Assembly (NCBI GenBank): GCA_963754305.1
Contig: CAVWFR010000014.1
Location: 1-64,000, forward strand
DNA length: 64,000 nt
Source of the DNA: DATEDA01 sp963754305
Lineage (GTDB): Bacteria > Pseudomonadota > Gammaproteobacteria > Burkholderiales > SG8-39
Direction of reading: 5' to 3'
The position numbers and the translations under genes were made by a program. Positions 40,108 to 49,068 of the stretch are shown here, piece after piece. The notes below the pieces were generated by a model. It saw nothing but the letters and a program-made list of their open reading frames with translations, ran no database searches and had not been told where the DNA came from. The stretch's first letter is position 1; every line of letters begins with the position of its first letter.

Positions 40108-41077
40108 GCTGAAAACGATCGTCGCGGCGTGCGCCGCCTTTCTGGTCGCCGGCAGCGCGTTCGCGCAAGGCGCCGCCACGACCTTCCCCAACAAGCCGGT
40201 GCGCCTGATCATCTCGTTCACGCCGGGGAGCGCCACCGACATCGTCGGTCGCCTGGTGGCGGCGAAGCTCTCCGAGATGTGGGGCCAGCCGGTCATCGCG
40301 GAGAACCGTCCGGGCGCCGGCGGCGCGATCGGCTCGGCGGTGGTGGTGCAGTCGCCGCCCGACGGGTACACCCTGCTCGCGAACTCCTCGGCGCATGCGT
40401 CCAACCCCGCGATCTACGCCAAGCTGCCGTACGACACGCTGAAGGACTTCACCAACATCTCGCCGCTCGCCGGCCAGCCGAACGTGCTGATCGTCGGGCC
40501 GCAATCGGGCTGGAAGACGCTCGCCGACTTCGTCGCGGCGGCGAAGGCGAAGCCGGGCGAGCTCAACTTTTCCTCCGCGGGGATCGGCAGCGGCACGCAC
40601 CTGAACCTCGAGAAACTGAAGCTCGCGACCGGGACCGACGTGACGCACGTGCCGTACAAGGGCACGCCGGAGGCGATCGGCGACACGATCGCGGGCCGAG
40701 TGTGCTGCTACTTCGCACCGATCACGGCCGCGGTGCCGCACGTGAACGGCGGCAAGGCGGTCGCGCTCGGCGTCTCGAGCTCGAAGCGCGCGGCGCTGCT
40801 GCCGGAGGTGCCGACGATCGCGGAGTCCGGCGTCCCCGGCTTCGAGTACAACCTGTGGGTCGGCCTGTGGGGGCCGCCGGGCATGCCCGCCGACCTCGCC
40901 GAGAAGATCAACCGGGATGTCCAGACCGCGCTCAAGAGCCCCGACCTCAGGGAGCGGCTGCTCAAGCTCGGGGCCGAGCCGATGCTGATGACGGTGCCCG
41001 AGTTCACGCAATTCGTGCGCCGGGAGATCGAGGATTCCCACAAGATCATCAACGCGGCGGGCATCAAGCCGCAGTGA
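40094..41077 (+). CDS. Bug/TctC periplasmic binding protein 3
   Basis: The 327-residue protein has a signal peptide ending AFA and the TctC motifs FPNKPVRLIISFTPGSATDIVGRLVA, VIAENRPGAGGAIGSAVVVQSPPDGYTL and VPYKGTPEAIGDTIAGRV. It uses PEVPTIAESGVPGFEY in the second domain. The ATG lies inside the end of the preceding dehydrogenase gene, which indicates translational coupling. It precedes the YtcJ-type amidohydrolase by 22 bases. Confidence 0.93.
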   Translation: MGCPRLKTIVAACAAFLVAGSAFAQGAATTFPNKPVRLIISFTPGSATDIVGRLVAAKLSEMWGQPVIAENRPGAGGAIGSAVVVQSPPDGYTLLANSSAHASNPAIYAKLPYDTLKDFTNISPLAGQPNVLIVGPQSGWKTLADFVAAAKAKPGELNFSSAGIGSGTHLNLEKLKLATGTDVTHVPYKGTPEAIGDTIAGRVCCYFAPITAAVPHVNGGKAVALGVSSSKRAALLPEVPTIAESGVPGFEYNLWVGLWGPPGMPADLAEKINRDVQTALKSPDLRERLLKLGAEPMLMTVPEFTQFVRREIEDSHKIINAAGIKPQ

Positions 41078-41099
41078 CGCACAAGCGGGAGGACGACGG

Positions 41100-43103
41100 A
41101 TGAAGCTCGCCTGCTCGCACCTCGGCTGCAACCAGGGATTCGACTTCCTCCGGCGCGATGTTCGAGTCGAGACCCGCGTCGATCTCGGGAACCAGCGCGT
41201 CGATCCGGGACGCCGATCGTTCCTCGCGTCGTCGCTCGCCGCGGGCGCCGGCGCCGCCGGGCTCGCGGTGATCGGCGGCTGTGCGTCGCTCGCCGGCCCG
41301 AGCGGCCCGGCCGACACGATGATCGTGAACGGCCGTATCGCGACGCTCAACCGCAAGCAGCCGACGGCTTCCGCGGTCGCGATCAAGGACGGCAAGATCC
41401 TCGCGGTAGGGTCGGACGCCGATCTCCGGCATCTGCGCGGGCCGAACACGACGGTGATCGATGCCGGCGCCCGTACCGTGGTGCCCGGATTGAACGACGC
41501 GCACACGCATTTCATCCGCGGCGGCCTCACCTACACGAACGAAGTGCGATGGGACGGCGTGCCCTCGCTCGCCGAGGGCTTGCGTCGGGTCCAGGACCAG
41601 GCGCGCCGCACGCCGTCGCCGCACTGGGTGCAGGTGATCGGCGGCTGGACGGCCGCGCAGTTCGTGGAGAAGCGCTTCCCGACGCTCGACGAGATCAACG
41701 CCGCGACCGGCGACACGCCGTGCATGGTGATGTGCCTGTACGACCGCGCGTGGCTGAACCGGGCCGCGATCCGCGTGCTCGGCTGGACGAAGGAGACGCC
41801 GAACATGTTCGGCGGCGTGATCGAGCGCGACGCCGGCGGCAACCCGACCGGCGTCGTCGTGGTGACCACGAGCCTCGCGGCGCTCGTCAGCGTGTGGCTG
41901 CGCGTTCCGCGCCTCTCGCCCGAAGACCAGGTGATGTCGACGCGCCACTTCATGCAGGAGCACAACCGGCTCGGCATCACCAGCCTGATCGACGCCGGCG
42001 GCGGCGGACAGAACTACCCCGAGAATTACGCGGCGATCGCGCAGCTCGCGGCGCAGAACCAGCTCACGCTGCGGATCGGCTACTCGCTCTTCGCCCAGGC
42101 GCCGGGCAAGGAGCTCGAGAACTACACCGCGTGGTCGAAGCTGGTCACGATCGGACAGGGCAACGATTACTTCCGCATGATCGGCGCCGGCGAATACATC
42201 TTGTACGCGGCGGGCGACGTGTCCAACTTCGCCAAGGACTATCCGGTGCCGGGGCCGATCATGGAGACCCAGCTCGCGGCGGTGGTGAAGTACCTCGCCG
42301 GCAACGGCTGGCCGTTCCGGCAGCACACGAGCTTCGACGCCCCGGCGACGCGGGTGCTGACCGTGCTCGAGCAGGTGAACCGCGAGGTGCCGCTGAAGAA
42401 CCTGCGCTGGGGGCTCGACCACTGCGAGTCGCTGTCGCCGAAGACGCTCGAGCGCATCGCTGCGCTCAACGGCAGCATCAACATCCAGAACCGCATGTCC
42501 ACCGACGGCGAGGCGTTTCTCGCGAAGTACGGCGCGCAGACCGCGGCCGACGCACCGCCGATCGCGCGTATCCGCGAGATGGGCATCCCGCTCGCCTGCG
42601 GCACCGATGCGAATCGCGCGAACACCTACAACCCGTGGATCGGCGTGCATTGGCTCGTCACCGGCAAGACGATGGGTGGCGCGAAGCTCCAGTCCGACCG
42701 CAACCTGCTCGACCGCACCGAAGCGCTGCGGCTGTACACGGCCGCGGGCGCGTGGATCTCGTCGGAGGAAGCGGTGAAGGGCACGCTCGAGCCCGGCAAG
42801 CTCGCGGACCTCGTGATCCTCTCCGCCGACTACTTCAGCATTCCCGAGGACTCGATCAGGGATCTCGAGTCGGTGATGACGATGGTGGGCGGCAAGGTCG
42901 TGTACGGCGCCGGACCGTACTCGCGGCTCGGTCCGCCGCCGCTGCCGATCGCGCAGGAGTGGCTGCCGGTGAAGCAATACGGCACGTACTATCAGCGCGT
43001 GGCGGGCGATGCAACGCCTGCGGCCGCGCGGGGGCATTTCCATCCGCTCATCGTCGGCGATGCCGGCACGTGGTCGCTCGACTGCGCCTGCGGCCTTTTC
43101 TAG
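41100..43103 (+). CDS. YtcJ-type amidohydrolase with Tat-like signal
   Basis: The 667-residue protein has a leader with RRSFLASSLAAGAGAAGLAVIGGCASL (residues 43-69), which is a twin-arginine signal with a lipobox-like Cys. Then comes a metallo-amidohydrolase of the YtcJ type: VVPGLNDAHTHFIRGG carries the HxH metal pair, LDHCESLSP a further His, and CGTDANRANTYNPWIGVHWLVTG the final Asp. It ends with an unusual polar extension (GHFHPLIVGDAGTWSLDCACGLF). YtcJ relatives hydrolyse amides or formyl groups. The leader of 42 residues before the RR is long, so an internal start is possible. Confidence 0.85.
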   Translation: MKLACSHLGCNQGFDFLRRDVRVETRVDLGNQRVDPGRRSFLASSLAAGAGAAGLAVIGGCASLAGPSGPADTMIVNGRIATLNRKQPTASAVAIKDGKILAVGSDADLRHLRGPNTTVIDAGARTVVPGLNDAHTHFIRGGLTYTNEVRWDGVPSLAEGLRRVQDQARRTPSPHWVQVIGGWTAAQFVEKRFPTLDEINAATGDTPCMVMCLYDRAWLNRAAIRVLGWTKETPNMFGGVIERDAGGNPTGVVVVTTSLAALVSVWLRVPRLSPEDQVMSTRHFMQEHNRLGITSLIDAGGGGQNYPENYAAIAQLAAQNQLTLRIGYSLFAQAPGKELENYTAWSKLVTIGQGNDYFRMIGAGEYILYAAGDVSNFAKDYPVPGPIMETQLAAVVKYLAGNGWPFRQHTSFDAPATRVLTVLEQVNREVPLKNLRWGLDHCESLSPKTLERIAALNGSINIQNRMSTDGEAFLAKYGAQTAADAPPIARIREMGIPLACGTDANRANTYNPWIGVHWLVTGKTMGGAKLQSDRNLLDRTEALRLYTAAGAWISSEEAVKGTLEPGKLADLVILSADYFSIPEDSIRDLESVMTMVGGKVVYGAGPYSRLGPPPLPIAQEWLPVKQYGTYYQRVAGDATPAAARGHFHPLIVGDAGTWSLDCACGLF

Positions 43104-43115
43104 TGGAGTGACAGC

Positions 43116-43763
43116 ATGAGCAAGCAACGTATCAGCTACGTCGACCCGAGCCGGATGACGCCCGAGATGCAGGCTGAGATGGACCGCTGCCGCCGCGAGG
43201 GCACGCCGCGGCCGGAAAGCTCCGCGGTGCGTGGGCACGTGCCGGCCGCGTTCTGGGCGTTCGCCAACTCCTGGCGCGATATCTTCCGCAACGGCGTGTG
43301 CGATCACGCGCTCAAGGAGCTGTGCCGGCTGTACGTGTCGCGCACCGTGCAGTGCGAGTACTGCGGCAACCAACGGTCGATCCAGGCGCAGGCGAAAGGC
43401 GTGATCGAAGACCAGGTGCGCGATCTGCTCGAGTTCGAGAAGTCGTCGCGCTACGACGGCCGCCAGAAGGCGGCGCTGGCCTACGCCGAAGCGATCACCT
43501 GGCGGCTGGAGACCGACGACGCGTTCTGGGAACGGCTGCACCGGCACTTCAGCGAGCCCGAGCTGGTCGAGCTGGGGTGCTTCATCGCGCTCACGATGGG
43601 ACAGCAGAGCTGGCTGCGGCTGCTGAACATCGAGCACCACCAGGTGATGGCCGGCACGGACGCGTCGATGGCGCCGGGGTTCGAGAGCGCCGATGCGCTC
43701 GCGGCGTCGAAATCGTCGGGCGAGTACTGGGCGAGGCCGGCGCCCAAGCGAGACGCAGCCTGA
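43116..43763 (+). CDS. Carboxymuconolactone decarboxylase/AhpD-like protein
   Basis: The 215-residue protein shows the all-helical CMD fold with LKELCRLYVSRTVQCEYCGNQRSIQAQAKGV near residue 65, where CEYC is the AhpD-type CxxC pair with a following His or Gln. Members are either gamma-carboxymuconolactone decarboxylases or CxxC peroxidase-like reductants. The CxxC favours the latter type. It lies 12 bases after the amidohydrolase and 28 bases before Bug 4. Confidence 0.82.
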   Translation: MSKQRISYVDPSRMTPEMQAEMDRCRREGTPRPESSAVRGHVPAAFWAFANSWRDIFRNGVCDHALKELCRLYVSRTVQCEYCGNQRSIQAQAKGVIEDQVRDLLEFEKSSRYDGRQKAALAYAEAITWRLETDDAFWERLHRHFSEPELVELGCFIALTMGQQSWLRLLNIEHHQVMAGTDASMAPGFESADALAASKSSGEYWARPAPKRDAA

Positions 43764-43791
43764 GCCGCGCGACCACCACAGGAGACCAGTC

Positions 43792-44775
43792 ATGACGAAA
43801 ATGAGGACGGCAATCACCGCATTCGCGGCGGCGTGCGCGTGCGCGGCAGCGCCGGCGGCACTCGCGCAAGGCGCGGCCAGCTATCCGAGCAAACCGATCC
43901 GGATCATCGTGCCGTTCACGCCGGGCAGCGCGACCGACGTGATGGCGCGGCTCGTGGGCGAGCGGCTCACCGCGGCGTGGGGTCAGCCGGTGATCGTGGA
44001 CAACCGGCCGGGAGCAGGCGGCACGATCGGCATCCGCGAGACCGCGCGCGCCGACCCGGACGGCTACACGCTCGTGGTGGTCTCCTCCGGGCATGCGGTG
44101 AACCATACGCTCTACAAGGACCTGCAGTACGACACGCTCAAGGACTTCGCCGGCGTCGCCCCGCTCGCGAGCCTGCCGAGCGTGCTGATCGTCCCGCCGT
44201 CGCTCGGTGTGAACTCGGTCAAGGAGCTGGTTGCGATGCTGAAGGCGAGGCCGGGCGAGCTCAACTACGGGACCGCCGGGATCGGCAGCGGCGCGCACGT
44301 CAGCACCGAGAAGTTCAACGTCGCTGCCGGGGTCAAGGCGGTGCACGTGCCGCTCAAGGGCACGCCGCCGATGCTCGCCGAGACGATGGCCGGCCGCATC
44401 CAGTATGCCTGGGTGCCGGCCGTGTCCAGCATGGGTCCGGTCAAGGACGGGAAGGTCAAGCCGCTCGCGGTGAGCACGCCGAAGCGGATCGACGCGCTGC
44501 CCGACGTGCCCACGATCGCCGAGGCGGGCTTCCCCGACGGCGAGTCCACCTTCTGGGTGGCGATGCTCGCCCCGGCGAAGACGCCGCGCGACGTCGTCGC
44601 GAAGATCAACGCCGAGGTGAACCGCGCGCTGCAGACGCCGGAGATGAAATCCAAGCTCGCCAACCTCGGCACCGATGCGATGGTGATGACGCCCGAGCAG
44701 TTCGACCGCTTCGTCGCCGACGAATACCGCGTGCTCGGCGACATCATGGTCAAGGCGGGCCTCACGCCGCAATGA
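43792..44775 (+). CDS. Bug/TctC periplasmic binding protein 4
   Basis: The 327-residue protein has a signal peptide ending ALA and the family motifs YPSKPIRIIVPFTPGSATDVMARLVG, VDNRPGAGGTIGIRETARADPDGYTL, VPLKGTPPMLAETMAGRIQYAW and PDVPTIAEAGFPD. ATG 43792 follows a CAGGAGACC site; the frame is open to 43693 inside the previous gene. It is immediately followed by a second Bug gene at 44789. Confidence 0.92.
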   Translation: MTKMRTAITAFAAACACAAAPAALAQGAASYPSKPIRIIVPFTPGSATDVMARLVGERLTAAWGQPVIVDNRPGAGGTIGIRETARADPDGYTLVVVSSGHAVNHTLYKDLQYDTLKDFAGVAPLASLPSVLIVPPSLGVNSVKELVAMLKARPGELNYGTAGIGSGAHVSTEKFNVAAGVKAVHVPLKGTPPMLAETMAGRIQYAWVPAVSSMGPVKDGKVKPLAVSTPKRIDALPDVPTIAEAGFPDGESTFWVAMLAPAKTPRDVVAKINAEVNRALQTPEMKSKLANLGTDAMVMTPEQFDRFVADEYRVLGDIMVKAGLTPQ

Positions 44776-44788
44776 GAGAGGACGCGGG

Positions 44789-45748
44789 ATGAGAACGATT
44801 CCGGTAGCGCTCGCGGCACTGGCCGCGCTCGCCTGGGCCGGCGCGCTCGCGGCTCAGGACTGGCCGAAGCAGCGGCCGGTGACGCTCGTGGTCGGCTTCG
44901 GGCCGGGCGCCTCGACCGACCTCATCGCGCGGCTGCTCGCGCCGAAGCTCACCGAGGCGCTGGGGCAGTCGGTCATCGTCGAGAATCGCGGCGGGGCGGG
45001 CGGGAACATCGCCGCGCAGCAGGTCAAGCGCGCGGCGCCCGACGGCTATACGTTTTTCGTCACCAGCGTGGCCTACGCCGTCAACCCCAGCCTCTACGCG
45101 AACGCCGGCTACGATCCGCTGAAGGATTTCATCCCAGTGGTGCTCGCGACGAGCACGCCGAACATCATCACCGTGCATCCGTCGGTGCCGGCGAAGAACC
45201 TGCAGGAGCTGATCGAGCTCGCGCGCAAGGAAAAGCTCGCCTACGCCTCGTCGGGCATCGGGACGACGACGCATCTTTCGATGGAGCGGATCAAGACCGC
45301 GTCGAAGGTCGACATCACACACGTGCCCTTCCAGCCGGCGCAGGCGGTCGGCGCCGTGGTCGGCGGGCAGACGCAGGTGTCGAGCACGTCGATGCCGCCG
45401 GCGGTGCCGCAGGTCAAGGCGGGGAAGCTGCGTCCGATCGCGGTCACCAGCGCGCAGCGCTCGCCGGCGCTCCCCGACGTGCCGACGGTGAACGAGCAGG
45501 GCTTCAGCAATTTCGACGATCTCACCTGGTTCGGGTTCTTCGCGCCGGCGGGCACGGCGCCCGAAGTCGTCAACCGGATGAACGCCGAGATCAACCGCGC
45601 GCTCGAGGCGCCCGACGTGAAGGAGCGGCTGGCGCAGCTCGGGCTCGAGTTCCGCCGCAATACGCCGGCCGAGTTTGCCGCGTTCCTCAAGGAAGAGGTC
45701 GTCAAGTGGGCGCAGGCGGTGAAGGACTCCGGCGCAAAGGCCGACTGA
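44789..45748 (+). CDS. Bug/TctC periplasmic binding protein 5
   Basis: The 319-residue protein has a signal peptide ending ALA and the family core: WPKQRPVTLVVGFGPGASTDLIARLLA, VENRGGAGGNIAAQQVKRAAPDGYTF, FQPAQAVGAVVGGQTQVSST and PDVPTVNEQGFSNFDD. It differs from its tandem neighbour at 43792 in the ligand-loop wording, so the two are probably not a recent duplication. Its spacing to the upstream gene is 13 bases. Confidence 0.92.
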   Translation: MRTIPVALAALAALAWAGALAAQDWPKQRPVTLVVGFGPGASTDLIARLLAPKLTEALGQSVIVENRGGAGGNIAAQQVKRAAPDGYTFFVTSVAYAVNPSLYANAGYDPLKDFIPVVLATSTPNIITVHPSVPAKNLQELIELARKEKLAYASSGIGTTTHLSMERIKTASKVDITHVPFQPAQAVGAVVGGQTQVSSTSMPPAVPQVKAGKLRPIAVTSAQRSPALPDVPTVNEQGFSNFDDLTWFGFFAPAGTAPEVVNRMNAEINRALEAPDVKERLAQLGLEFRRNTPAEFAAFLKEEVVKWAQAVKDSGAKAD

Positions 45749-45768
45749 CAACGCAACGGCGGGGTTGA

Positions 45769-46827
45769 GTGCGCAACTTCGTCTACAACCAGCTTCCCGG
45801 CCGAGTCGTATTCGGCGCTGGCAGCATCGACGACCTGCCGCGCGAGATCGAGCGGCTCGGCGCGAAACGGGCGCTCGTGCTCTCGACGCCCGAGCAGCAG
45901 GTGCAGGCCGAGGACGTCGCCCGGCGGCTAGGCGAAAGGTGCGCTGGCGTTTTCCCGCGCGCGGTGATGCACGTGCCGATCGAGGTCGCGCGCGCCGCCC
46001 GCGCGGAAGCCGCCAGGCTCGGCGCGGACTGCGCGGTCGCGATCGGCGGCGGGTCGACCACCGGTCTCGGCAAGGCGATCGCGCTCGAGTCGTCGCTGCC
46101 CATCCTCGCGATCCCGACCACCTACGCCGGCTCGGAAATGACGCCGATCTGGGGCATCACCGAAGGCGGCGCGAAGAAAACCGGCCGCGACGCGCGCGTG
46201 CTGCCGCGGACCGTGATCTACGATCCGATGCTCACGGTCGGGCTGCCGGTCGCGTTGTCGGCGACGAGCGGCATGAACGCGATCGCGCACGCGGTCGAGG
46301 GGCTTTACGCGCAGGACGCGAACCCGATCATGTCGCTCATGGCCGAGGAGGGAATCGGCGCACTTGCGCGCGGCCTGCCGCGCGTCAAAGCGAACCCTCA
46401 AGACCTCGATGCGCGCTCGGAGTGTCTCTATGGCGCGTGGCTCTGCGGCGCGGTGCTGGGTGCGGTCGGCATGGCGCTGCATCACAAGCTCTGTCACACG
46501 CTCGGCGGCACCTGGAACCTGCCGCACGCGGAGACGCACACGGTGGTGCTGCCGCACGCCGTCGCTTACAACGCACCGGCGGTCCCGGACGCGATGACGC
46601 GCGCCGCGCGCGCGCTCGGCACGACGAATGCTCCGCAAGGCCTGTACGACCTCGCGCAATCGCTCGGCGCACCCGTCGCGCTGAAGGCGATCGGCATGCC
46701 GGAGGGCGAGCTCGACCGCGCCGCCGAGCTCGCGACGACCGCGCCGTACTGGAACCCGCGCACCGTCGAGCGCGCGGCGCTCCGTCGGCTCCTCGATGAC
46801 GCGTACGCCGGCCGGAGGCCGGCATGA
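45769..46827 (+). CDS. Maleylacetate reductase (iron-containing alcohol dehydrogenase family)
   Basis: The 352-residue protein has the family layout: VVFGAGSIDDLPREIERLGAKRALVLSTP, the nucleotide-binding GGGSTTGLGKAIALE, PTTYAGSEMTPIWGITEGGAKKTGRD, and ALSATSGMNAIAHAVEGLYA. A late HHKLCHTLGGTWNLPHAETHTVVLPHAVAYN block holds the His residues near the active site. It reduces maleylacetate to 3-oxoadipate with NADH or NADPH. GTG start at 45769. Its stop overlaps the start of the next hydrolase gene (ATGA). It works with the hydroxyquinol dioxygenase at 49069. Confidence 0.9.
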   Translation: MRNFVYNQLPGRVVFGAGSIDDLPREIERLGAKRALVLSTPEQQVQAEDVARRLGERCAGVFPRAVMHVPIEVARAARAEAARLGADCAVAIGGGSTTGLGKAIALESSLPILAIPTTYAGSEMTPIWGITEGGAKKTGRDARVLPRTVIYDPMLTVGLPVALSATSGMNAIAHAVEGLYAQDANPIMSLMAEEGIGALARGLPRVKANPQDLDARSECLYGAWLCGAVLGAVGMALHHKLCHTLGGTWNLPHAETHTVVLPHAVAYNAPAVPDAMTRAARALGTTNAPQGLYDLAQSLGAPVALKAIGMPEGELDRAAELATTAPYWNPRTVERAALRRLLDDAYAGRRPA

Positions 46828-47915
46828 GCGAGGCGCTAGCCGCCGCCAAGGACCCGCGGGTCGCCTCCGCGATCTCGCACTGGGCGCCGCGCTTCGTCGC
46901 GAACGGCGTGCTGCTCGCCGATTTCCAGGAGGTGACCGCTGGCGTCGACCGCTGGGAGGACTGGTGCCGGGCATGGTCCGAGCGCGCCCGCCTGCACGAG
47001 CGCCTCGGCGGCGAGGCGCTCGCGGAGGGCCGCAACCTCACTGCCGGCGAGCATCTCGCGCGTGCGTCGGTGTACTACCATTTCGCCAAGTTCGTGTTCG
47101 TGATCGCGCCCGGCGAGATGCGCGCGGCGCACATGAAGGCGATCGAGTGCAAGCGGCTCGCGCTGCCCTACCTCCGTCCGGCCGGAGAGCGGGTCGAGAT
47201 CCCGTTCGCCGGGACGACGCTCGCGGCGAATCTCCGCAAGCCGCCCGGCCCGGGCGCGCTGCCGCTCGTCATCATGATCTCCGGTCTCGACTCCGCTAAG
47301 GAGGAGATGGACGCGTACGAAGCACCGTTCCACGCCCGCGGCATGGCGACGCTCGCGTTCGACGGGCCGGGGCAGGGGGAGGCGGAGTACGACCTGCCGA
47401 TCCGCGGCGACTTCGAGGCGCCGGTGAAGGCCGTGATCGACTGGCTCGAGACTAGGTCCGACGTCGACCCGCGGCGTATCGGCGCGTGGGGCGTCAGCCT
47501 CGGCGGGTACTACGCGCCGCGTGCGGCGGCCTACGAGCCGCGGATCAAGGCATGCATCTCTATCTCCGGTCCCTACGACTGGGCCGAGATCTGGGACCAG
47601 CTCCCGCCGCTCACGCGCGAGGCGTTCCGCGTCCGAAGCCACAAAGCCACGCCGGAGGAGGCGCGCGAGCATGGCCGAACCCTGACGCTCAAGCACGCGG
47701 CACGGCGGATCGCGTGCCCGCTGTTTCTCGTCGGGGCAAAGCTCGATCGCCTGATCCCCTGGCAGCATGCCGAGCAGATCGCCGGCGAGGCACGCGGCGA
47801 GGTGGAGCTGTTGATGGTGGAGGACGGGGGCCACAATGCCAACAACCGGCCCTACCGCTACCGGAGCCGCAGCGCGGATTGGATGGCGGAGCGGCTCGGT
47901 CTGCCGCGAAGCTAG
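46824..47915 (+). CDS. Alpha/beta hydrolase (2,6-dihydroxypseudooxynicotine hydrolase-like, DUF1100)
   Basis: The 363-residue protein starts with a helical cap region (about residues 1-120) and continues with LPLVIMISGLDSAKEEMDAYEAPFHARGMATLAFDGPGQGEAEYDLPIRG. The elbow GVSLGGYYAPRAAAYEP holds the nucleophile Ser; the acid and His lie in VGAKLDRLIPW and MVEDGGHNANN. The cap plus GPGQGE motif is typical of the C-C bond hydrolases of the pseudooxynicotine group and acyl hydrolases. It could cleave a ring-fission or acyl-aromatic side chain in this cluster. Confidence 0.87.
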   Translation: MSEALAAAKDPRVASAISHWAPRFVANGVLLADFQEVTAGVDRWEDWCRAWSERARLHERLGGEALAEGRNLTAGEHLARASVYYHFAKFVFVIAPGEMRAAHMKAIECKRLALPYLRPAGERVEIPFAGTTLAANLRKPPGPGALPLVIMISGLDSAKEEMDAYEAPFHARGMATLAFDGPGQGEAEYDLPIRGDFEAPVKAVIDWLETRSDVDPRRIGAWGVSLGGYYAPRAAAYEPRIKACISISGPYDWAEIWDQLPPLTREAFRVRSHKATPEEAREHGRTLTLKHAARRIACPLFLVGAKLDRLIPWQHAEQIAGEARGEVELLMVEDGGHNANNRPYRYRSRSADWMAERLGLPRS

Positions 47916-47916
47916 C

Positions 47917-47998
47917 GAGAGACTCGCCGCCGCGGGGCGGCGAGTCTCCTGAGATCGGGGAGCACGAGGGGGTATGCCCCCTCGTACCGTCCACACTA
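47917..47998 (+). repeat. Double-hairpin repeat, copy 3 (most complete)
   Basis: The first hairpin has 13-base arms starting GAGACTCGCC (47919-47931) and ending GAGTCTC (47936-47948), with a 4-base loop. The second is CGAGGGGG/CCCCCTCG with loop TATG at 47965-47984. Between them lies CTGAGATCGGGGAGCA. It sits between the hydrolase and Bug 6, where it may reduce read-through. Confidence 0.8.
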
Positions 47999-48011
47999 GA
48001 AGGAGCGCGAG

Positions 48012-49001
48012 ATGAACCGTATGGTGTTGTTGGCTACGTGCGCCGGGCTCGCATTCCCCGCGCACGTGCCTGCCCAGGCGCAGGCTCCCGCTGCGGCTCC
48101 GGTGCAAACGTTTCCCTGGAAGACGATCCGCCTCGTATCGGGGGTAACGCCCGGCAGTGCGTCCGACACGATGGCGCGAATCGTCTCCGAGAAGCTGCAG
48201 GCGCAGCTCGGACAACCCGTGATCGTCGAGAACCGGCTCGGCGCGGGCGGCATCGTCGGCGCGAGCTACGTCGCAAAGGCCGATCCGGACGGACACACGA
48301 TCAGCGTGTACACCTCCGCGCTCACCGTCGTCCCGTTCACGACCAACCCGCCGTTCGACGTCGTGCGCGATTTCGCACCGGTGGCGACGCTCGCGACGAC
48401 GCCGAACATCCTCGTCACCGCGCCGTCGAAGGGTTATGCCACCGTCCAGGACATCGTCGCGGCGGCGAAGGCGAAGCCGGGCCAGCTCACCTACGCGTCG
48501 GCGGGGTTGGGCAGCTCGACGCACATGGGCGGCGAGAAGTTCCGGCTCGCGGCGGGCATCGAAGTCGTCCATGTCCCGTACAAGGGCGCGCCGGAGGCGA
48601 TCGCCGATGTCATCGCCGGCCGGGTCGACTACTATTTCGCGCCGGTCGTTTCGGCGCTGGGCCAGGTGAAGGACGGCAAGCTCAGGGCGATTGCGGTCGG
48701 GGCGCCGAAGCGCACCGCCGCATTGCCCGACCTGCCGACGACGGTCGAGGCGGGGTATCCTGGCTCCGAGTACAACTTCTGGGTGGGCATGCTGGTCGCC
48801 GCGAAGACCCCCCGCGAGAGCGTCGACCGGCTGAACCAGGAGGTGAACCGGGTGCTGCAGCAGCCCGACGTACGCGAGCGCATCGAGAAGCTCGGCGCGG
48901 AGGTCCTGATGATGCCGCTGCCCGAGTTCGAGGCGATGATCAGGCAGGAGCTCGTCGAGAACGAGAAGCTGCTGAAGGCGGCGGGCGTGAAGCCGAACTG
49001 A
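48012..49001 (+). CDS. Bug/TctC periplasmic binding protein 6
   Basis: The 329-residue protein has a signal peptide ending AQA and the family motifs FPWKTIRLVSGVTPGSASDTMARIVS, VENRLGAGGIVGASYVAKADPDGHTI, VPYKGAPEAIADVIAGRVDYYFA and LPTTVEAGYPGSEY. GAAGGAGCG precedes the ATG. It is followed after 67 bases, with a degenerate REP-like palindrome in between, by the dioxygenase gene. Confidence 0.92.
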   Translation: MNRMVLLATCAGLAFPAHVPAQAQAPAAAPVQTFPWKTIRLVSGVTPGSASDTMARIVSEKLQAQLGQPVIVENRLGAGGIVGASYVAKADPDGHTISVYTSALTVVPFTTNPPFDVVRDFAPVATLATTPNILVTAPSKGYATVQDIVAAAKAKPGQLTYASAGLGSSTHMGGEKFRLAAGIEVVHVPYKGAPEAIADVIAGRVDYYFAPVVSALGQVKDGKLRAIAVGAPKRTAALPDLPTTVEAGYPGSEYNFWVGMLVAAKTPRESVDRLNQEVNRVLQQPDVRERIEKLGAEVLMMPLPEFEAMIRQELVENEKLLKAAGVKPN

Positions 49002-49009
49002 CGAACCAC

Positions 49010-49045
49010 ATCATCCCGGCGAAAATCGGGACCCACAGCGCGGGA
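49010..49045 (+). repeat. Degenerate REP-like palindrome
   Basis: CATCCCGGCGAAAATCGGGACCCA followed by CAGCGCGGGATCC recalls the TCATTCCCGCGAAAGCGGGAATCC type of intergenic palindrome common in betaproteobacteria. The match is by eye and imperfect. Confidence 0.4.
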
Positions 49046-49068
49046 TCCAGAGCGAACAAGGAGAGTCA

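Noticed and set aside
41064..43817. 917-codon minus-strand open frame
   Set aside because: It mirrors the amidohydrolase and CMD genes on the other strand. Its translation is Arg/His/Leu-rich with no domain, as expected for the antisense of GC-rich code.
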